64,000 nt of DNA from Bolinopsis microptera (Eukaryota; Ctenophora; Tentaculata; Lobata; Bolinopsidae), in contig NC_087081.1 in assembly GCF_026151205.1 (NCBI RefSeq), positions 11,409,113 through 11,473,112 on the forward strand, read 5' to 3'. The position numbers and the translations under genes are program-made. How positions within the stretch are numbered: the stretch's first letter is position 1; the number at the start of each line of letters is the position of its first letter. Under the pieces are notes generated by a model. The model made no database searches. It was given only the letters and a program-made list of their open reading frames with translations, and was not told the origin of the DNA. Below, piece after piece: positions 1-11,044 of the stretch.

Positions 1-35
1 CGCCTTATTAGTTCCGCCTAATTAGTTCCACCTAA

Positions 36-1303
36 TTACTCCTCGATCAAGACAGCTTCTTCGTCAGTATTTACTCGGTTTGCGCAACTGAACCAGGCAG
101 CAACTCTTCTTAAATACCCCAAATACCTCTCCCTCAATTCCTGTTTCCGGGATATTATGATGACTGGGTAGACTGCAGCGTAGATAAGGGGCAAAGTGAA
201 CTCAGCGAATCCGATCTGTAAAGCATCATATCGTTATTACAATCAATATCGATAAATAATTTGACAAAACATAACATCAACAAATTAAGATGGTTTGAAA
301 CAGAAAAAAAATCAAATATTAGTAGCAAACGAGGATGATAAATGATTGCAATCCCTACCTGTATTCCCAAATCTATAAAATATTTTTCACTGTGTTCGTC
401 GTACACAATACTCTGATGCGACAGAATCCAGGTCAGGATGAAGAAGAAAAAGGTGGTATTGCAGACGAAGAATAAAGTGGACACCAGGAAGACGGTTATG
501 GAGACATGTCGAGTAGTGTTGGGGACATGGGGAGCTGTTTCCTCGTCATTTTGGAGAGATCGTCTCAAATACTTGATCTGTATCATCATACAGATAAAGA
601 CTGTCAGGGGAATTATCAGGAAATAGAGGATCACAAGGAAACTACCAACAATGCCGGCTCTCAGATGTTGCTCCGTGCACTTTGAGTAACCGGTGGTGTC
701 TCTGTGACAGAGTACTGCAGCTACAAGAATAATACCTGGGATATCAAAACATAGAAGTGTAAATAAATATGTGCTCGCTCCAACTCCATAGGATGCTAGC
801 TTCTTATCTACAATAATAGCAGTTATAGCATCAGAGATGTGAAGCAGTGTGATGATCAACCAGATAAGTCGAACAACTTTCTTCAAGGCCTCCGTGTTTA
901 TCCTACGAAAGGGGTTCACCACCTTTAGAGTTAGAGTGATGGTCAGAACAAGGTTACAGAGCTTTGAACAGTTGATCCCAAGAAGTGCTGTCATCATGTA
1001 GTAATACAGTGATTTATACAGGATATCTATCTCAACATAGCCTGAGTAAGCCAACAGACTGGTCACGGATAAAACTATTTCACCTTGTGCTTTGAGAATG
1101 TCAAACAGTGCTATCCCCATGAAAAGCCCTGACACAAACTTAGCTCTGTCCCGATAATAGTCCATGAAGATTACGGTGTTTTGAATCAGCACTATGATGG
1201 ACAGAGGTATTTGTATGGGCGCGAGATCTCGGAACATTCCTTTAAACATGAACAGGACTTCTTCATCACTGATGCTGTGGCGGTTTAAATCCGACTGATT
1301 CAT
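36..1303 (-). CDS. Rhodopsin-like (class A) G-protein-coupled receptor, two exons, 374 aa
   Basis: Exon 1 is 359-1303 (315 codons, ATG at 1303) and exon 2 is 36-215 (59 codons plus stop at 36-38). The donor CAG|GTAGGG at 358 and the acceptor TTTACAG at 216 join in phase 0. Reading through the donor instead gives an unrelated tail, so the spliced model is preferred. The protein has seven hydrophobic segments. The first starts near residue 30, TM3 ends in a TLKVVNPFRR segment where most receptors have DRY..V..P, and TM7 lies across the splice (IGFAEFTLPLIYAAVYPVII), followed by a basic helix-8-like stretch. The N-terminus is short with an NQS glycosylation site and no signal peptide. It should be a plasma-membrane receptor of unknown ligand. 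The loss of DRY and of the Asn in NPxxY marks it as divergent. Family assignment rests on topology and the TM3/TM7 landmarks only. No gene on the same strand adjoins it. Confidence 0.8.
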
Positions 1304-2030
1304 TTACATTTTCGAACTAAGGAGATAGTTTTGTAAGCAATAACTAGGACAAGTTTTAAGACAATCGAAAGGTTACATTGTAAATTAGGAAGATAGATGA
1401 TCAGCCATTTCTGAATCGTCCGTAATAGAACTATTACATGGGCCTGGGCAATTGTGGATAAAGGGTGCAAGTTCATTTTAAAGCATTGAAATTGTAAAGT
1501 GGGTTATGGGCCACCTCTATTACTAGTTTCTTGATTATATACTGACCATCCATACTGATCCTGGCCACTTATACATTTGCAATCATGGAATTTAGTTATG
1601 AATTGGTAAAATCTAGTCAGTACCAGTTTTCGGACATTTACAGAATCATCGAAGCGACTTCAGGTGGTTTTTTTTACAAGAGCAACAAAATTCTTACAAA
1701 ACCATAGAAATTCTAGAAATTCTCCTGCACAGTTTTTGATGTTCTCACGTATCGACAAAGTATAGACGAAAAATGGAGTTGAGTAGGAAATAGGTAGGTA
1801 TGAGAAGAAGTCGATGGAAAAAATCGGGTTCAGGAATTAGGAATCTTTACTAAGCTCTTAAATCACGAGACTGTAAGATATCAGATATTGCACTTTTACA
1901 TTCCGTCTAAAAGAGTAAAAGGCTACCATCAGATATAAGACTGAGAATGACTTCATTCATTGGTGTGCAGTAAAATGGCTAAAATGACACTATTGATCAC
2001 AATGGTTCAATAGATAGCTTTAAGACGAAT
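1304..2030. other. Intergenic, nothing recognised
   Basis: AT-rich sequence upstream of the GPCR start. No ORF, repeat or RNA gene could be supported. It presumably holds the GPCR promoter, but no convincing TATA box or initiator was picked out. Confidence 0.4.
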
Positions 2031-2035
2031 AATCT

Positions 2036-3001
2036 GTGCAAGTTTGGGTGAATTTCAATGTGCCAAATTTGCCCAAATTTGAGATATCACTTCAACACAA
2101 GAAAATAGTGCTGTCGGACAGGAGTCGTGTTACCGGTTCGATTGAGTACAGCTGTACAGACAGTTCATGCGAGATCAAAAAATTTAGAGTGGGCATAATG
2201 TCTCTGAGGGTAGGGCAGCTTTGCTTTCTTAGCTTCCAAATAGTTGTCTTACCAACCAAGTTTCTGACCAACTTCATTTGCCAACTGAAGAGGTCCATAA
2301 CTCTGTCTCCAAGAAGACAATATTGTAGTAACGATATTTCGATCGGATTCGACTTTCGTTGGATGAATTTAAAAAACAGGACACTACCAGCTACAAGTCC
2401 GGTGCACACCAATTACAAGCACCATATTATTATTTGCAGGTATATGAACAGGCGCCTCAGATCTGGATGCTTGGATAAGATGATGTGTAACACCATGTGT
2501 AACACCATGTGTAACACCATGTGTAACACCATGTGTAACACCATGTGTAACACCATGTGTAACACCATGTGTAACACCATGTGTAACACCATGTGTAACA
2601 CCATGTGTAACACCATGTGTAACACCATGTGTAACACCATGTGTAACACCATGTGTAACACCATGTGTAACACCATGTGTAACACCATGTGTAACACCAT
2701 GTGTAACACCATGTGTAACACCATGTGTAACACCATGTGTAACACCATGTGTAACACCATGTGTAACACCATGTGTAACACCATGTGTAACACCATGTGT
2801 AACACCATGTGTAACACCATGTGTAACACCATGTGTAACACCATGTGTAACACCATGTGTAACACCATGTGTAACACCATGTGTAACACCATATGTAACA
2901 CCATGTGTAACACCATATGTAACACCATGTGTAACACCATGTGTAACACCATGTATAATACCATGTGTAACACCTATAGTAGGTCTCTTCCCGGGCAGTA
3001 A
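2036..3001 (+). other. Doubtful ORF running into a 12-bp minisatellite
   Basis: This open frame starts at GTG, not ATG. The first roughly 150 residues are non-repetitive. The start (a KFEISL...VTGSIEY stretch) faintly recalls the N-terminal strand pattern of arrestin-fold domains, but the rest does not hold up. From residue about 150 the frame is simply the 12-bp array read as a CNTM repeat. The array is open in several frames on both strands because 12 is a multiple of three. No splice signals or neighbours support a gene, so it is probably not coding. Confidence 0.15.
2483..2974. repeat. 12-bp minisatellite, 41 copies of ATGTGTAACACC
   Basis: The array is exactly 492 bp, that is 41 uninterrupted units. 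Nearly all are identical; the few variants (ATATGTAACACC, ATGTATAATACC) cluster in the last seven units at the right end. No unit changes length. Such homogeneity implies recent expansion. Confidence 0.97.
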
Positions 3002-4304
3002 AGCTTTTGTGTAACTCAAAGAGGCACTCCAGTCTCAGTTTACAGTTTTAATTCAATGTAACACTTATATAATAATATATTACACGTATTATTATTACGT
3101 GGTGTGGTCTCTTATCGTAATCCTAGGTCCCCACCAGGCCCACAATAGAGCTTTAAGACAACAATAGTAGTAATTGTAATATATGCTTTAACGAGTATCA
3201 CTGCTAATATGTTTACACTCTGTGTGTTACACAAACACTGTTAATAGTTTGCTACCCATTATATTGTGTAGGTACTCCCGAACAACTCATACGAGCGGAG
3301 CTTATTCATCGGTATTTTCGGAGAAGTGGTAAATTCTTTAGCTTGAGTATCACTTACCATTTTCCTGCACTACCAGGAGAAAACTTTATCATATTATGCC
3401 GGAAAATAGGAAGTTTAATTATTTAAGTGTTATAAGCTCGGTTTGCACATTTTTGTTTCACTTTCCAGCACAACAGTATTATGGTGAAGCCAGTATCCTA
3501 ACCAGTATCTAATTCCCATGATAGCAGTTAGCACACGCTAATAAGATATAATAGAGTGAAGAATTGGTTGGATACCATAAACCGCAAGGAATCCATGATG
3601 ATAAGATATTTAGTATGTAGTTTGAACAACTACAACCAAGCGAACACTAATTAGATTTTGTAAATTCTGTAGATGAAGATCGGTTGCGCGGGAATATCAC
3701 ATAATTTTCATAAAAAGTACATTTTTCACATCGTCAATAATATTAACACATGTGTGCGCGCATTCGTTCGCGCGCTTGGCCCGTGGTTTCTCTCTAGTCG
3801 CTTGGCCGGGACAAATACCAATTTTACCGTTTACACGAAACACTTGGGATCCAATAATTTACAGCCATTGCACCGTAAACCTGCAAATGAATTACCAAGA
3901 ACAACCACCCTGCATAGCACATTATACATCTTTCACGTACCATGAACTAGAAACTGAAAGATTGGCATTTTACTTGAAAACCTTCTTCCAGTTTCTTGTG
4001 CAGTTCTTAGCTATTTCAGCTCAATTTCAATTCTGACTCAATTTATCGATCAATGCGAAAGCAATATTTATCTGTAACAATTAATCCGAGCAGTGCTTTA
4101 AACTTAACGAAACATCATTTTTTAAACTGGGCGACATTTTAAATTGTTAATGAAGCTTTCGGTCGACAAGCATTTATTAGTTGATAAAATTGCATTTCTG
4201 AATGTACCGTAATGCAACTATAAATCCTGATAACCATGGATATCCGATGATTATTTTGAAAATCTTTTCCATTATTTAATATGTATCTCCTATATTTGTT
4301 ACAG
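2975..4304. other. Non-coding stretch between minisatellite and PIGW exons
   Basis: AT-rich, with small open frames at 3673-4036 that show no family resemblance. Upstream PIGW exons were searched for here (especially the Trp-Asn-Phe-Phe-rich central region of the family) and not found. They may lie in unrecognised short exons or left of the window, with the GPCR inside an intron. Confidence 0.35.
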
Positions 4305-6097
4305 AGACATTGGAACACGGTGTCGCTGGTGTAACCAGTCACAAGGATGGAATATTCAACTCCAACAGAGAAGGTAAAACGAGAGAACACATTTTCGTAA
4401 ATCTGTAGATCTAAAAAATTCGAATAAAAAACATTGTGTTTATTTTCAACACCTCACCTTGCTGAATCTCTCATATCATGGTGATCATGTTTAATGTTCA
4501 TTAATTTAACAAAAACTCAGGTATTTGTAGCTCTATCGGAATGTTATCCCTCTACTTTGCTGGATTGTCACTTGGATCTCTTGTCTTCCGAAAAAGGTAC
4601 AGAAATTACCCATTTCATTACTAAATTGTTAATCTTTTAAGGAACAAATTCCAACACTAAGCACTATTGTTAGTGTGCTTTTGATCAAATTTTCATGTAT
4701 AACTGTCAGTTTCATGTATAACTGTCAGTTGATGCTTGTTTCAAACCAGATGCCAGATCTATATGCTATAGCATCTTATCTGTGCCTTGACTCGCAATAT
4801 TCAGTGTACAACCGTGAGATTCGAATTTATGACCGGTCAGGGCTCAGGCTTACAAATTTCATAACATTATTCTCCCTTTCCCTATAGAGGGACGTTATCT
4901 GAAACGATGAAGATGTGGAAAATAATGGCTGTTCTTGTATTGATATCTTGGTTTGGCACGTGGCTATCCCAAAATCATATCCAGGTTAGTCTGATATCTT
5001 TATTTGCAGATTATAAATATAAAAACTTATGACATTTTTACTACCGTAACAACATTTTTTATTGTCGAGTTGATGGGTTGGATTCATTACAGAATTTTCC
5101 CCGCAGGAGCCGTCAAGATGCTTCGCAAATATAACGTATATTTTGTGGTCTACAGCACACAATGTTTCGTTATTAGCACTCTTATTCCTGATGGAAATTA
5201 TCTTCTTCATTATTAGTGAGTTTTTACTGAAAAAAAAAAGAATTTTCGCACAATCTTTTGATTATTTATAAGATTTTGTGTTGGGACCAAGATATCCCTA
5301 ATTTTATGTTTGTGGGTCTGAACTCTTATCTGAACTCTTATCTGAGTGGGCCAGGCCGGGAGAAAATTATCAATCCTTGTAGGGCCTGGACCTACTCTGA
5401 ACCTAATTCCTGTGATCGTGTAATTTGTTATCACTTACATGATTATTATACAGTTCATTTACAACTGAATCTCATTTACATTTGATCAGTCATTTTAAGT
5501 TATTGTTATCAAATCAATTGGATTAAACCACAGTTATTGTAAAGCAGCAAAGATCAGAGACATAATGAAATAAAATCATGACAACTATCTCAGGCCATAT
5601 AAAGGAGAGTTCTCAATTGCCTGGAGACGAAACAGTCCTGATTCCCGGAGGGTGCTGGAACTGTTTTACTAAAAACAGCAGAAATTCTTGCTGTTGTCTG
5701 CTACCGGCTATCAGTAAAAATCAGCTTCTCTACTTTTTACTTGGTACGTTCTTTTTAGAGTAGAGCTTTATTGGTGGTGGCTTGTTTTTCACCAACTCTC
5801 ATATTTCCAAAATCGTTCGTGTTCAATTTAAGTATTGTCGGTTGAGCCAAATTAGGGAAATTTAAATTAATTGACACCATATTTATATTATTTATTCTGT
5901 ATGATTAATTTATCATTATTCATTTATTTAAAATCGCAGGGAACGTAGCGACGGGAATGATCAACCAAATCGCGAAACCTCACGTAAAAGATTACGGAGA
6001 ATTTTCTAGCACGTGTTTTATGTTCGGCTACATGATAGTAGTGAACGGTATTATTTCACTATGTTTCACTTTCAGATGGAAACTTAAATTTTGGTAA
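4305..6097 (+). CDS. PIGW: PIGW / GWT1 inositol acyltransferase, C-terminal exons (partial)
   Basis: PIGW acylates the inositol of GlcN-PI during GPI-anchor synthesis in the ER membrane. Six exons join in phase: 4305-4373, 4521-4596, 4888-4984, 5107-5215, 5594-5743 and 5940-6097 (TAA at 6095). For exon 5 an acceptor at 5636 is equally in phase. Family landmarks, in order, are NREGICSS...LYFAG (conserved 'NREG.....Y..IY..G' segment), a hydrophobic helix with WFGTWLSQ, the EPSRCFANITYILW..AHN segment, a membrane helix, and the LLYFLLGNVATGMINQ motif followed by a last helix ending in KLKFW. All junctions have AG/GT ends. The exon 4 acceptor is the inner CCCCGCAG, since the outer one gives a stop. 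The N-terminal half, including most membrane spans, is not seen. The human gene has an intron-free coding region, so this fragmentation is notable. The match rests on remembered family motifs. Confidence 0.8.
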
Positions 6098-6244
6098 CAT
6101 TTTAGTGGTTCAGTCATCATTTTTGATGACTTTTTCTGCTTCTTTTGGGTTTGGTGTTTTATTTCATTGAAGAAACAGCATAAATTTTACCCGAATTCTG
6201 TGTATAAAATTATAAATGTACACTATATAACCAGCAAATGTATG

Positions 6245-6250
6245 AATAAA
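6245..6250 (+). terminator. AATAAA polyadenylation signal for PIGW
   Basis: AATAAA lies about 150 bp after the PIGW stop codon, followed by T-rich sequence, as expected for the end of the transcript. Confidence 0.6.
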
Positions 6251-7435
6251 ACTTTATTTTCCTATATTCTATCATTGCTATAAAATATTATGTTAGTTTT
6301 GTCGCTGTAGATAATTGTACGAACGAGATTTGAAATAAAGCGTTCACAGTTTGAATTGTTGCTTATTAGCTTAATCGTGTTAATAATGATTAGAGAATAG
6401 TAATACGGTTAGAAATCTTAAGTTATAATTCAAATTGTGATAGTCATATATATTATTTTATTTTTTAAATCTATACGGTTTATGTTGGGACAGAATTTTT
6501 ATTAATGATAGTATTTTTCCGGTTTTATTATTAGTTATAATACTTATGGTTTATATTAGGTCATCAAATTTGTTATGTTTTGTCTTCTCATTTCACTTTA
6601 ACACGAGTTTGTTTCCAATTCAAATATTCTAGGAAAACATTAACTGTGGTTGCATAGCGATCATACTACATACACAAAAATATGTCTTATTTGTTTAATA
6701 CGTGGTAACTGTACCGAAATGGTCTGGGAACTGCTGAGTGCTGACACCAGTTTGAAGATAGACATTAGACAAGCATGATATTTCCCGACCCAGCGCGAGC
6801 GATGGAGCAGGCGATCATATCCTCCAAGTCCAATATACAAGTATAACTGGTGTCAAGGCTTGTTATGGTACTATAGGGGTCATTCATAAACGAAAACTCA
6901 GACTCAAATTGTGAGATAATCTTAGATTTTAAGATCAAATTCGCTTTTGGTATTCGTAAAGTTAAGTATTTGCTGGGCTGAGTATTTTGTCGCTAGTAAA
7001 TGCTCAGAGTTGGAACTAGCACTCAAATCGGTATTCATAAAGTTAGTATTTACTCGTCACCCAAAACTAACTCAAGATTGGTATTCATAAAGTTAGCAAA
7101 TGATCAAAACTCATGCTCAAAATGTGAGAACCGAATTCACATTCTCAAATCATTTTCTCACCTATTGCTCAACGACTTTTAACGTCAATAACTTCCCTTC
7201 TAATTGATATTTTCACTTCAAATTTTCAGGGACGACTCCTCACTGCCAGTACAAAAGCTCTAATATATTTTGTCCCGATTGGATGACGTTTTTGCAAATT
7301 TTCTCAGAAAAATAAACACGTTAGAGTATAAGCTTGGTATAAAATGGTGTCCCCACGACATTCAGAAGCCAAGTAACGCAGATCAGTCATCAATTCAAAA
7401 AATAGTTATAAAAAACCTCTCTGAAAGCTTTGGCT

Positions 7436-8839
7436 TACTTTACTTTACTTTGGGCGATGCTCGATCGAAATCTCCTCCACTCTACGTCTCCAGATGGTTC
7501 TGTCGCACATAACTGTTCGGAGATCTTCTACCCGCAACCCTGTGTCCCTGGCTACGGTGTCAAGAAAAGAGAGTGGTCTCCTCCCACGCCTGAACTGTGG
7601 CAGCCGCCAAGGAAGGATGGTAGAGATGACCTGGTCTGAAGCTCTCATGCAATGCCCAGCAAATCTGGCACGTCTCTGTGCAACGATGGTGGAGATGGAA
7701 GGGAGGTCACCATAGATTTGCTTTAGGGTTGGATGCTTCTTCCATGAAAGATTCCTGGCTTTCATTAGGAGCCTGGTGTAGCACCCGTCGAGACGCTTCT
7801 CAAACTGCTTGTTCAAGGTCCAGGTTTCTGAGCCATACAGCAGAACAGGTTCGATGCATGCTCTGAAGAACTTGACTTTCAGCTGGTCAGAAATGCCAGA
7901 GGTCCATACCTTCTGCAGTTTGATACAGGCTGACCAAGCCATGCCTTTCCTGGTGTTGAAGTCCTTCCTGCTCTCTGCAATATATGAGCCCAAGTATTTG
8001 AAGTCATCAACCTGCTTGATCTGGTAACCGGATATTGAGTTCACGGGGGCAGCATCAGGAATGTTGATGGTCATGTATTCGGTCTTGGAAGCATTCATCG
8101 CAAGTCCGACATGTGCTGCTGTAGTCTCTAAATCCGAGAGCAGTTGCTGGACTTGCTCTATGGTATCGGCAGTCAAGGCCAGGTCGTCAGCGAAGTCAAG
8201 ATCTGTGACTCTGACCGCAGGTACTCTCCGACTTTGCCTGGGGATGATGGTTAGGCCATGGTCAAGAGTCATGCAGTTCCTAAGGACATAATCGAGGACG
8301 ATGATGAAGAGGAAAGGAGCGAGAGTATCACCCTGAAGGACCCCGATGAGTGTTCTAAAGAAGTCTGTAAGGCCGTCAATGGTTTTGACTCTGGAGTGCG
8401 ATGAGTCATACAGGAGCCTGATAGCATCAGTTATGGGAGCAGGGACGCCGTAGAGGGAGAGGATGTGAAACAAGGCATCCCTGTTGATACTGTCGAATGC
8501 TTTCGAAAAGTCGACGAACACGATAGCTGCTGATCGATTTCCGATTTTACACTCTTCTAGGATGCGTCGTAGGGCAAGTATCTGAGGGAGGGTAGATCTT
8601 CCTCTGCGGAAGCCATTTTGGTTTGGCCGCAGTAGGGGATCCAGGTATGGGTAAATCCGGTTGAGGATGAGTTTGTTGAAAACTTTCGCTGCAACCGGAG
8701 CCAATGAGATACCTCGATAGTTCCCGGGGTTGGTCAGGTCGCCTTTCTTGGGGATGGGTATAATAGATGCCGTTTTCCAGGCTTCAGGGATTACTCCATC
8801 AATTAAGGCCCTGTTGCAGAAACTGAGGAGGTCGTCACG
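7436..8839 (-). mobile_element. 5'-truncated RTE-like LINE with perfect 11-bp target duplication
   Basis: The reverse-transcriptase frame is open on the minus strand from the truncation point down to 7445. It contains PKKGDLTNPGNYRGISL, a GFRRGRST segment, FVDFSKAFDSI, GVLQGDTLAPFLF, the catalytic FADDLAL and a C-terminal LAGH-type region (RARFAGHCMRA). The upstream endonuclease is absent. The 3' end carries short AAAGT repeats (7436-7448), typical of RTE tails. AAGCTTTGGCT occurs at 7425-7435 and again at 8840-8850, so the insertion edges are exact. The open frame suggests a fairly recent insertion. The retained part would not be autonomous. Confidence 0.93.
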
Positions 8840-8850
8840 AAGCTTTGGCT

Positions 8851-9640
8851 AGGACTAGCGATAAAAATTGCGTACCGAGATGATTGTAATAGGTTGAACA
8901 GTGAAAACAAACGTACACTGATAATTGCTAATTCTTCAAAGCGGAACTGGGTTTTGTAGTAAAAGTCCGTTTGGGGCTGACGTCGGGTCTTGAATGTTCT
9001 AGTCGAATGTGGGGCCGGTGGTAAAAGAGGAAGTGCCATAGAGCTCAGACTTAACACAAGCTGAGTTCAAACTTCGTCTATTAATCAATAACAAAATTAA
9101 TCAATAACAAAAGACACAATCATGTCGAAAACATGCCACGAACATGATCATACAAAAGTTCAGCTTACCTTTCTATCACTTGCACTGTCGGTATTGGGTT
9201 AGAATAATCTGCTAGGTAATTATTGAACATCGATATGTATAATGTATTTAATAAAGTTTGAGAAATTGACGGCAAACCACAGTAAAACTACGGTGGGTTT
9301 CGGGAAACTACCGTGGATAAAAGAAAACTACAGTAAATCACGGTAAACCACTGTAAAAGGGACGTGAAATTACCTGTAGGGGACACAATATCGCACACGA
9401 AACATTCATCATAGATATCAAGAATGATTCTGAATTATCTTCGGAGTCAAGGGTGTTGTCATTTTGCCGCCATTTCAAGATTGCGATATCACAAATTCCA
9501 TCACAGACATATGCGGTACGTGATGTGCGAATGTCGAATGTACTCGACACAAATTTCCCTCGAAAATGTTTATTTCACATTCCTTCGATACATCGATGTA
9601 CATCCGAATTTGGGTGTTTTCCCATTAACATAAGATGGCA
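8851..9640. other. Filler between the two nested insertions
   Basis: No gene is recognised. At 9270-9360 there are several near-repeats of an 'aaactac(c/a)gt' type word, a degenerate short repeat. This is probably body sequence of the surrounding inverted-repeat element or older debris. Confidence 0.35.
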
Positions 9641-9648
9641 AACAAAAG

Positions 9649-9892
9649 GGCAAGTTTCCATAAACGATATTTTATTATCGGCGCTGATAATCGCTTATTG
9701 GGCGCTTTCTCGGCGCTTTTTTTTTTAAAACCGTTTACAATCGATTTTTTTACGATTATAAACGGTTAAAAAAAATCGCTTATAATCGACTATAATTGAT
9801 GTAATAATTCAAAAAAGCGCTTTTTTTAATTTAAAAGCGCTTATAAGCGATTATCAGCGCCGATAATAAAATATCGTTTATGGAAACTTGCC
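9649..9892. mobile_element. 244-bp MITE, long perfect terminal inverted repeats, 8-bp TSD
   Basis: GGCAAGTTTCCATAAACGAT... at the left end is matched for about 49 bp by the reverse complement at the right end (up to 9892). AACAAAAG flanks both sides (9641-9648 and 9893-9900), a perfect 8-bp target duplication. The interior is also largely self-complementary (poly-T and AAAACCGTTT / AAACGGTTAAAA). An 8-bp duplication fits the hAT superfamily, although the tip is not the usual CAGGG or TAGGG, so the superfamily is inferred. Confidence 0.9.
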
Positions 9893-10170
9893 AACAAAAG
9901 ATCTGAATTAACCTGTCGTGCTTCTTAAAATACTGATTTGAGTATTTGAGTGCTAGTTTGAGAGCATTTTAGTGAGTATTTACTTGAATGTAAGTCATAC
10001 TCACGATGAATTCAGCTTGAGTATTAGTTTTTACTGGGCAGTTAATGCTCAAACTTTGTGAATACCGATTTTGAGACTCAGAAAAATCTAAGTAATTACT
10101 AGCGAGTATTTACTTAAGAAATACTTAGTTATTATGAATGACCCCTTATAACAGAATATGGGGTAACAGT

Positions 10171-10180
10171 GTATATAATG
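10171..10180 (+). promoter_or_regulatory. TATA-like box upstream of the SIX gene
   Basis: GTATATAATG lies 79 bp before the SIX ATG and just 26 bp beyond the end of the inverted-repeat element. It is a plausible core promoter for the intronless gene; no expression evidence is available. Confidence 0.35.
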
Positions 10181-10258
10181 CTACTCAGATTTACGTAAAT
10201 CATCAAGAACTACATTTTAACATTCGTCAATTACTACTGCTTCCCTAACTGAACTACT

Positions 10259-11044
10259 ATGGAAACATTCACCTACCCTTCTTACCAGGATTTAACCTCC
10301 CTCTGCGACATACCAGTCCCTGCACCATTACCAGTTAGCCCTTTCTACCTCTCTTGGACCATCCCCCTGTCGTTTAATTTCACATTCCCTGAGATGGAAC
10401 TACCTTCCCGGTGTCAGGATAATTTGAACTGCACCCCGAACATGTTCACTGTTTCTGTAATGGAGACGTTCACTGGATCTGAGAATCCCCCTCCGAATAA
10501 ACCATCTCAGATTCACCTCCCAGAAAAGTTTTATGCGGATATGTCCGACCTCCCTCCTCTAACCAGCTCATACAGATCTCCCGTTCCTTCCCCGACCTCT
10601 TCACCTGCTAGCTCCCCGTCTACGACAAACCTAAACCTAAGTGATCAGGCAATCACTGCACAGTCCCTGTTCGAAGAAAAGCAGTACGCTGAGCTCAAGT
10701 CTTACCTTTCCGTCACCTACTTCCCTTCCTCAGACCACCCTCACCTCCAGAAACTCTACTACAACTCCCTCTACGAGCTCTATAAGATCTCTTCCGGCAA
10801 ACGACACCTGATGCCCACTACTAAGTATCGATTGAGGAAGTCTAACCCCCTTCCCTCCACCATCTCTTCCGTGAAGTTCCAGAGCAACAACCACTTTGAC
10901 GACAACGCAAGGTCCCTTCTACTAGCTGTCTTCAAAAGAGAGAGAACCCCTTCCCAGGAGACTATCAGCTCTCTGAGAGAGAATACTGGATTGACTGAGA
11001 AGCAGATCAGAAACTTCTTCAAGAACAAGAGAAGCAGAGCGTGA
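10259..11044 (+). CDS. Divergent SIX-class homeobox protein, intronless, 261 aa
   Basis: The ATG has A at -3 and G at +4. Residues 1-130 are Pro/Ser/Thr-rich with no recognised domain. From about 135 to 200 the protein follows the second half of the SIX domain: LFEEKQYAELKSYLS, HPHLQKLYYNSLYELYKISS and TKYRLRKSNPLPSTI correspond to the family's A..FH.GNF.ELYKIL, HPKLQ.LW...HY and KYR.RRK.PLPRTI. The homeodomain follows and ends the protein, with helix 3 as GLTEKQIRNFFKNKRSRA. The near-invariant Trp48 of WFKNRR is Phe here, and the first SIX-domain helices are missing. It is a nuclear DNA-binding factor by family. The coding sequence is C-rich at third positions compared with its surroundings and has no introns, so a retrocopy origin or strong codon bias is possible. 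Confidence 0.85.
   Translation: METFTYPSYQDLTSLCDIPVPAPLPVSPFYLSWTIPLSFNFTFPEMELPSRCQDNLNCTPNMFTVSVMETFTGSENPPPNKPSQIHLPEKFYADMSDLPPLTSSYRSPVPSPTSSPASSPSTTNLNLSDQAITAQSLFEEKQYAELKSYLSVTYFPSSDHPHLQKLYYNSLYELYKISSGKRHLMPTTKYRLRKSNPLPSTISSVKFQSNNHFDDNARSLLLAVFKRERTPSQETISSLRENTGLTEKQIRNFFKNKRSRA

Larger units (their letters stand above)
6876..10145. mobile_element. Inverted-repeat DNA element interrupted by later insertions
   Basis: GGGGTCATTCATAA at 6876-6889 is matched by its exact reverse complement at 10132-10145. Both inner flanks carry related motifs: copies of GGTATTCATAAAGTT at the left, GGTATTCACAAAGTT when the right end is read inward, and many AGTATTTACT segments. This looks like an old non-autonomous element with repetitive subterminal sequence. 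The RTE copy (7436-8839) and the 244-bp MITE (9649-9892) lie inside, so its original length was shorter by at least 1.66 kb. No clear target duplication was found (flanks are CTATA and TTATA), and no transposase is visible. It could also be two related solo ends rather than one element. Confidence 0.5.

Noticed and set aside
2036-2480. Arrestin-like N-terminus
   Set aside because: Only a few residues agree, there is no ATG, and the frame runs into a minisatellite.
2413-3019. Long ORFs over the 12-bp array on both strands
   Set aside because: The period is divisible by three, so open frames arise automatically; composition is a pure repeat.
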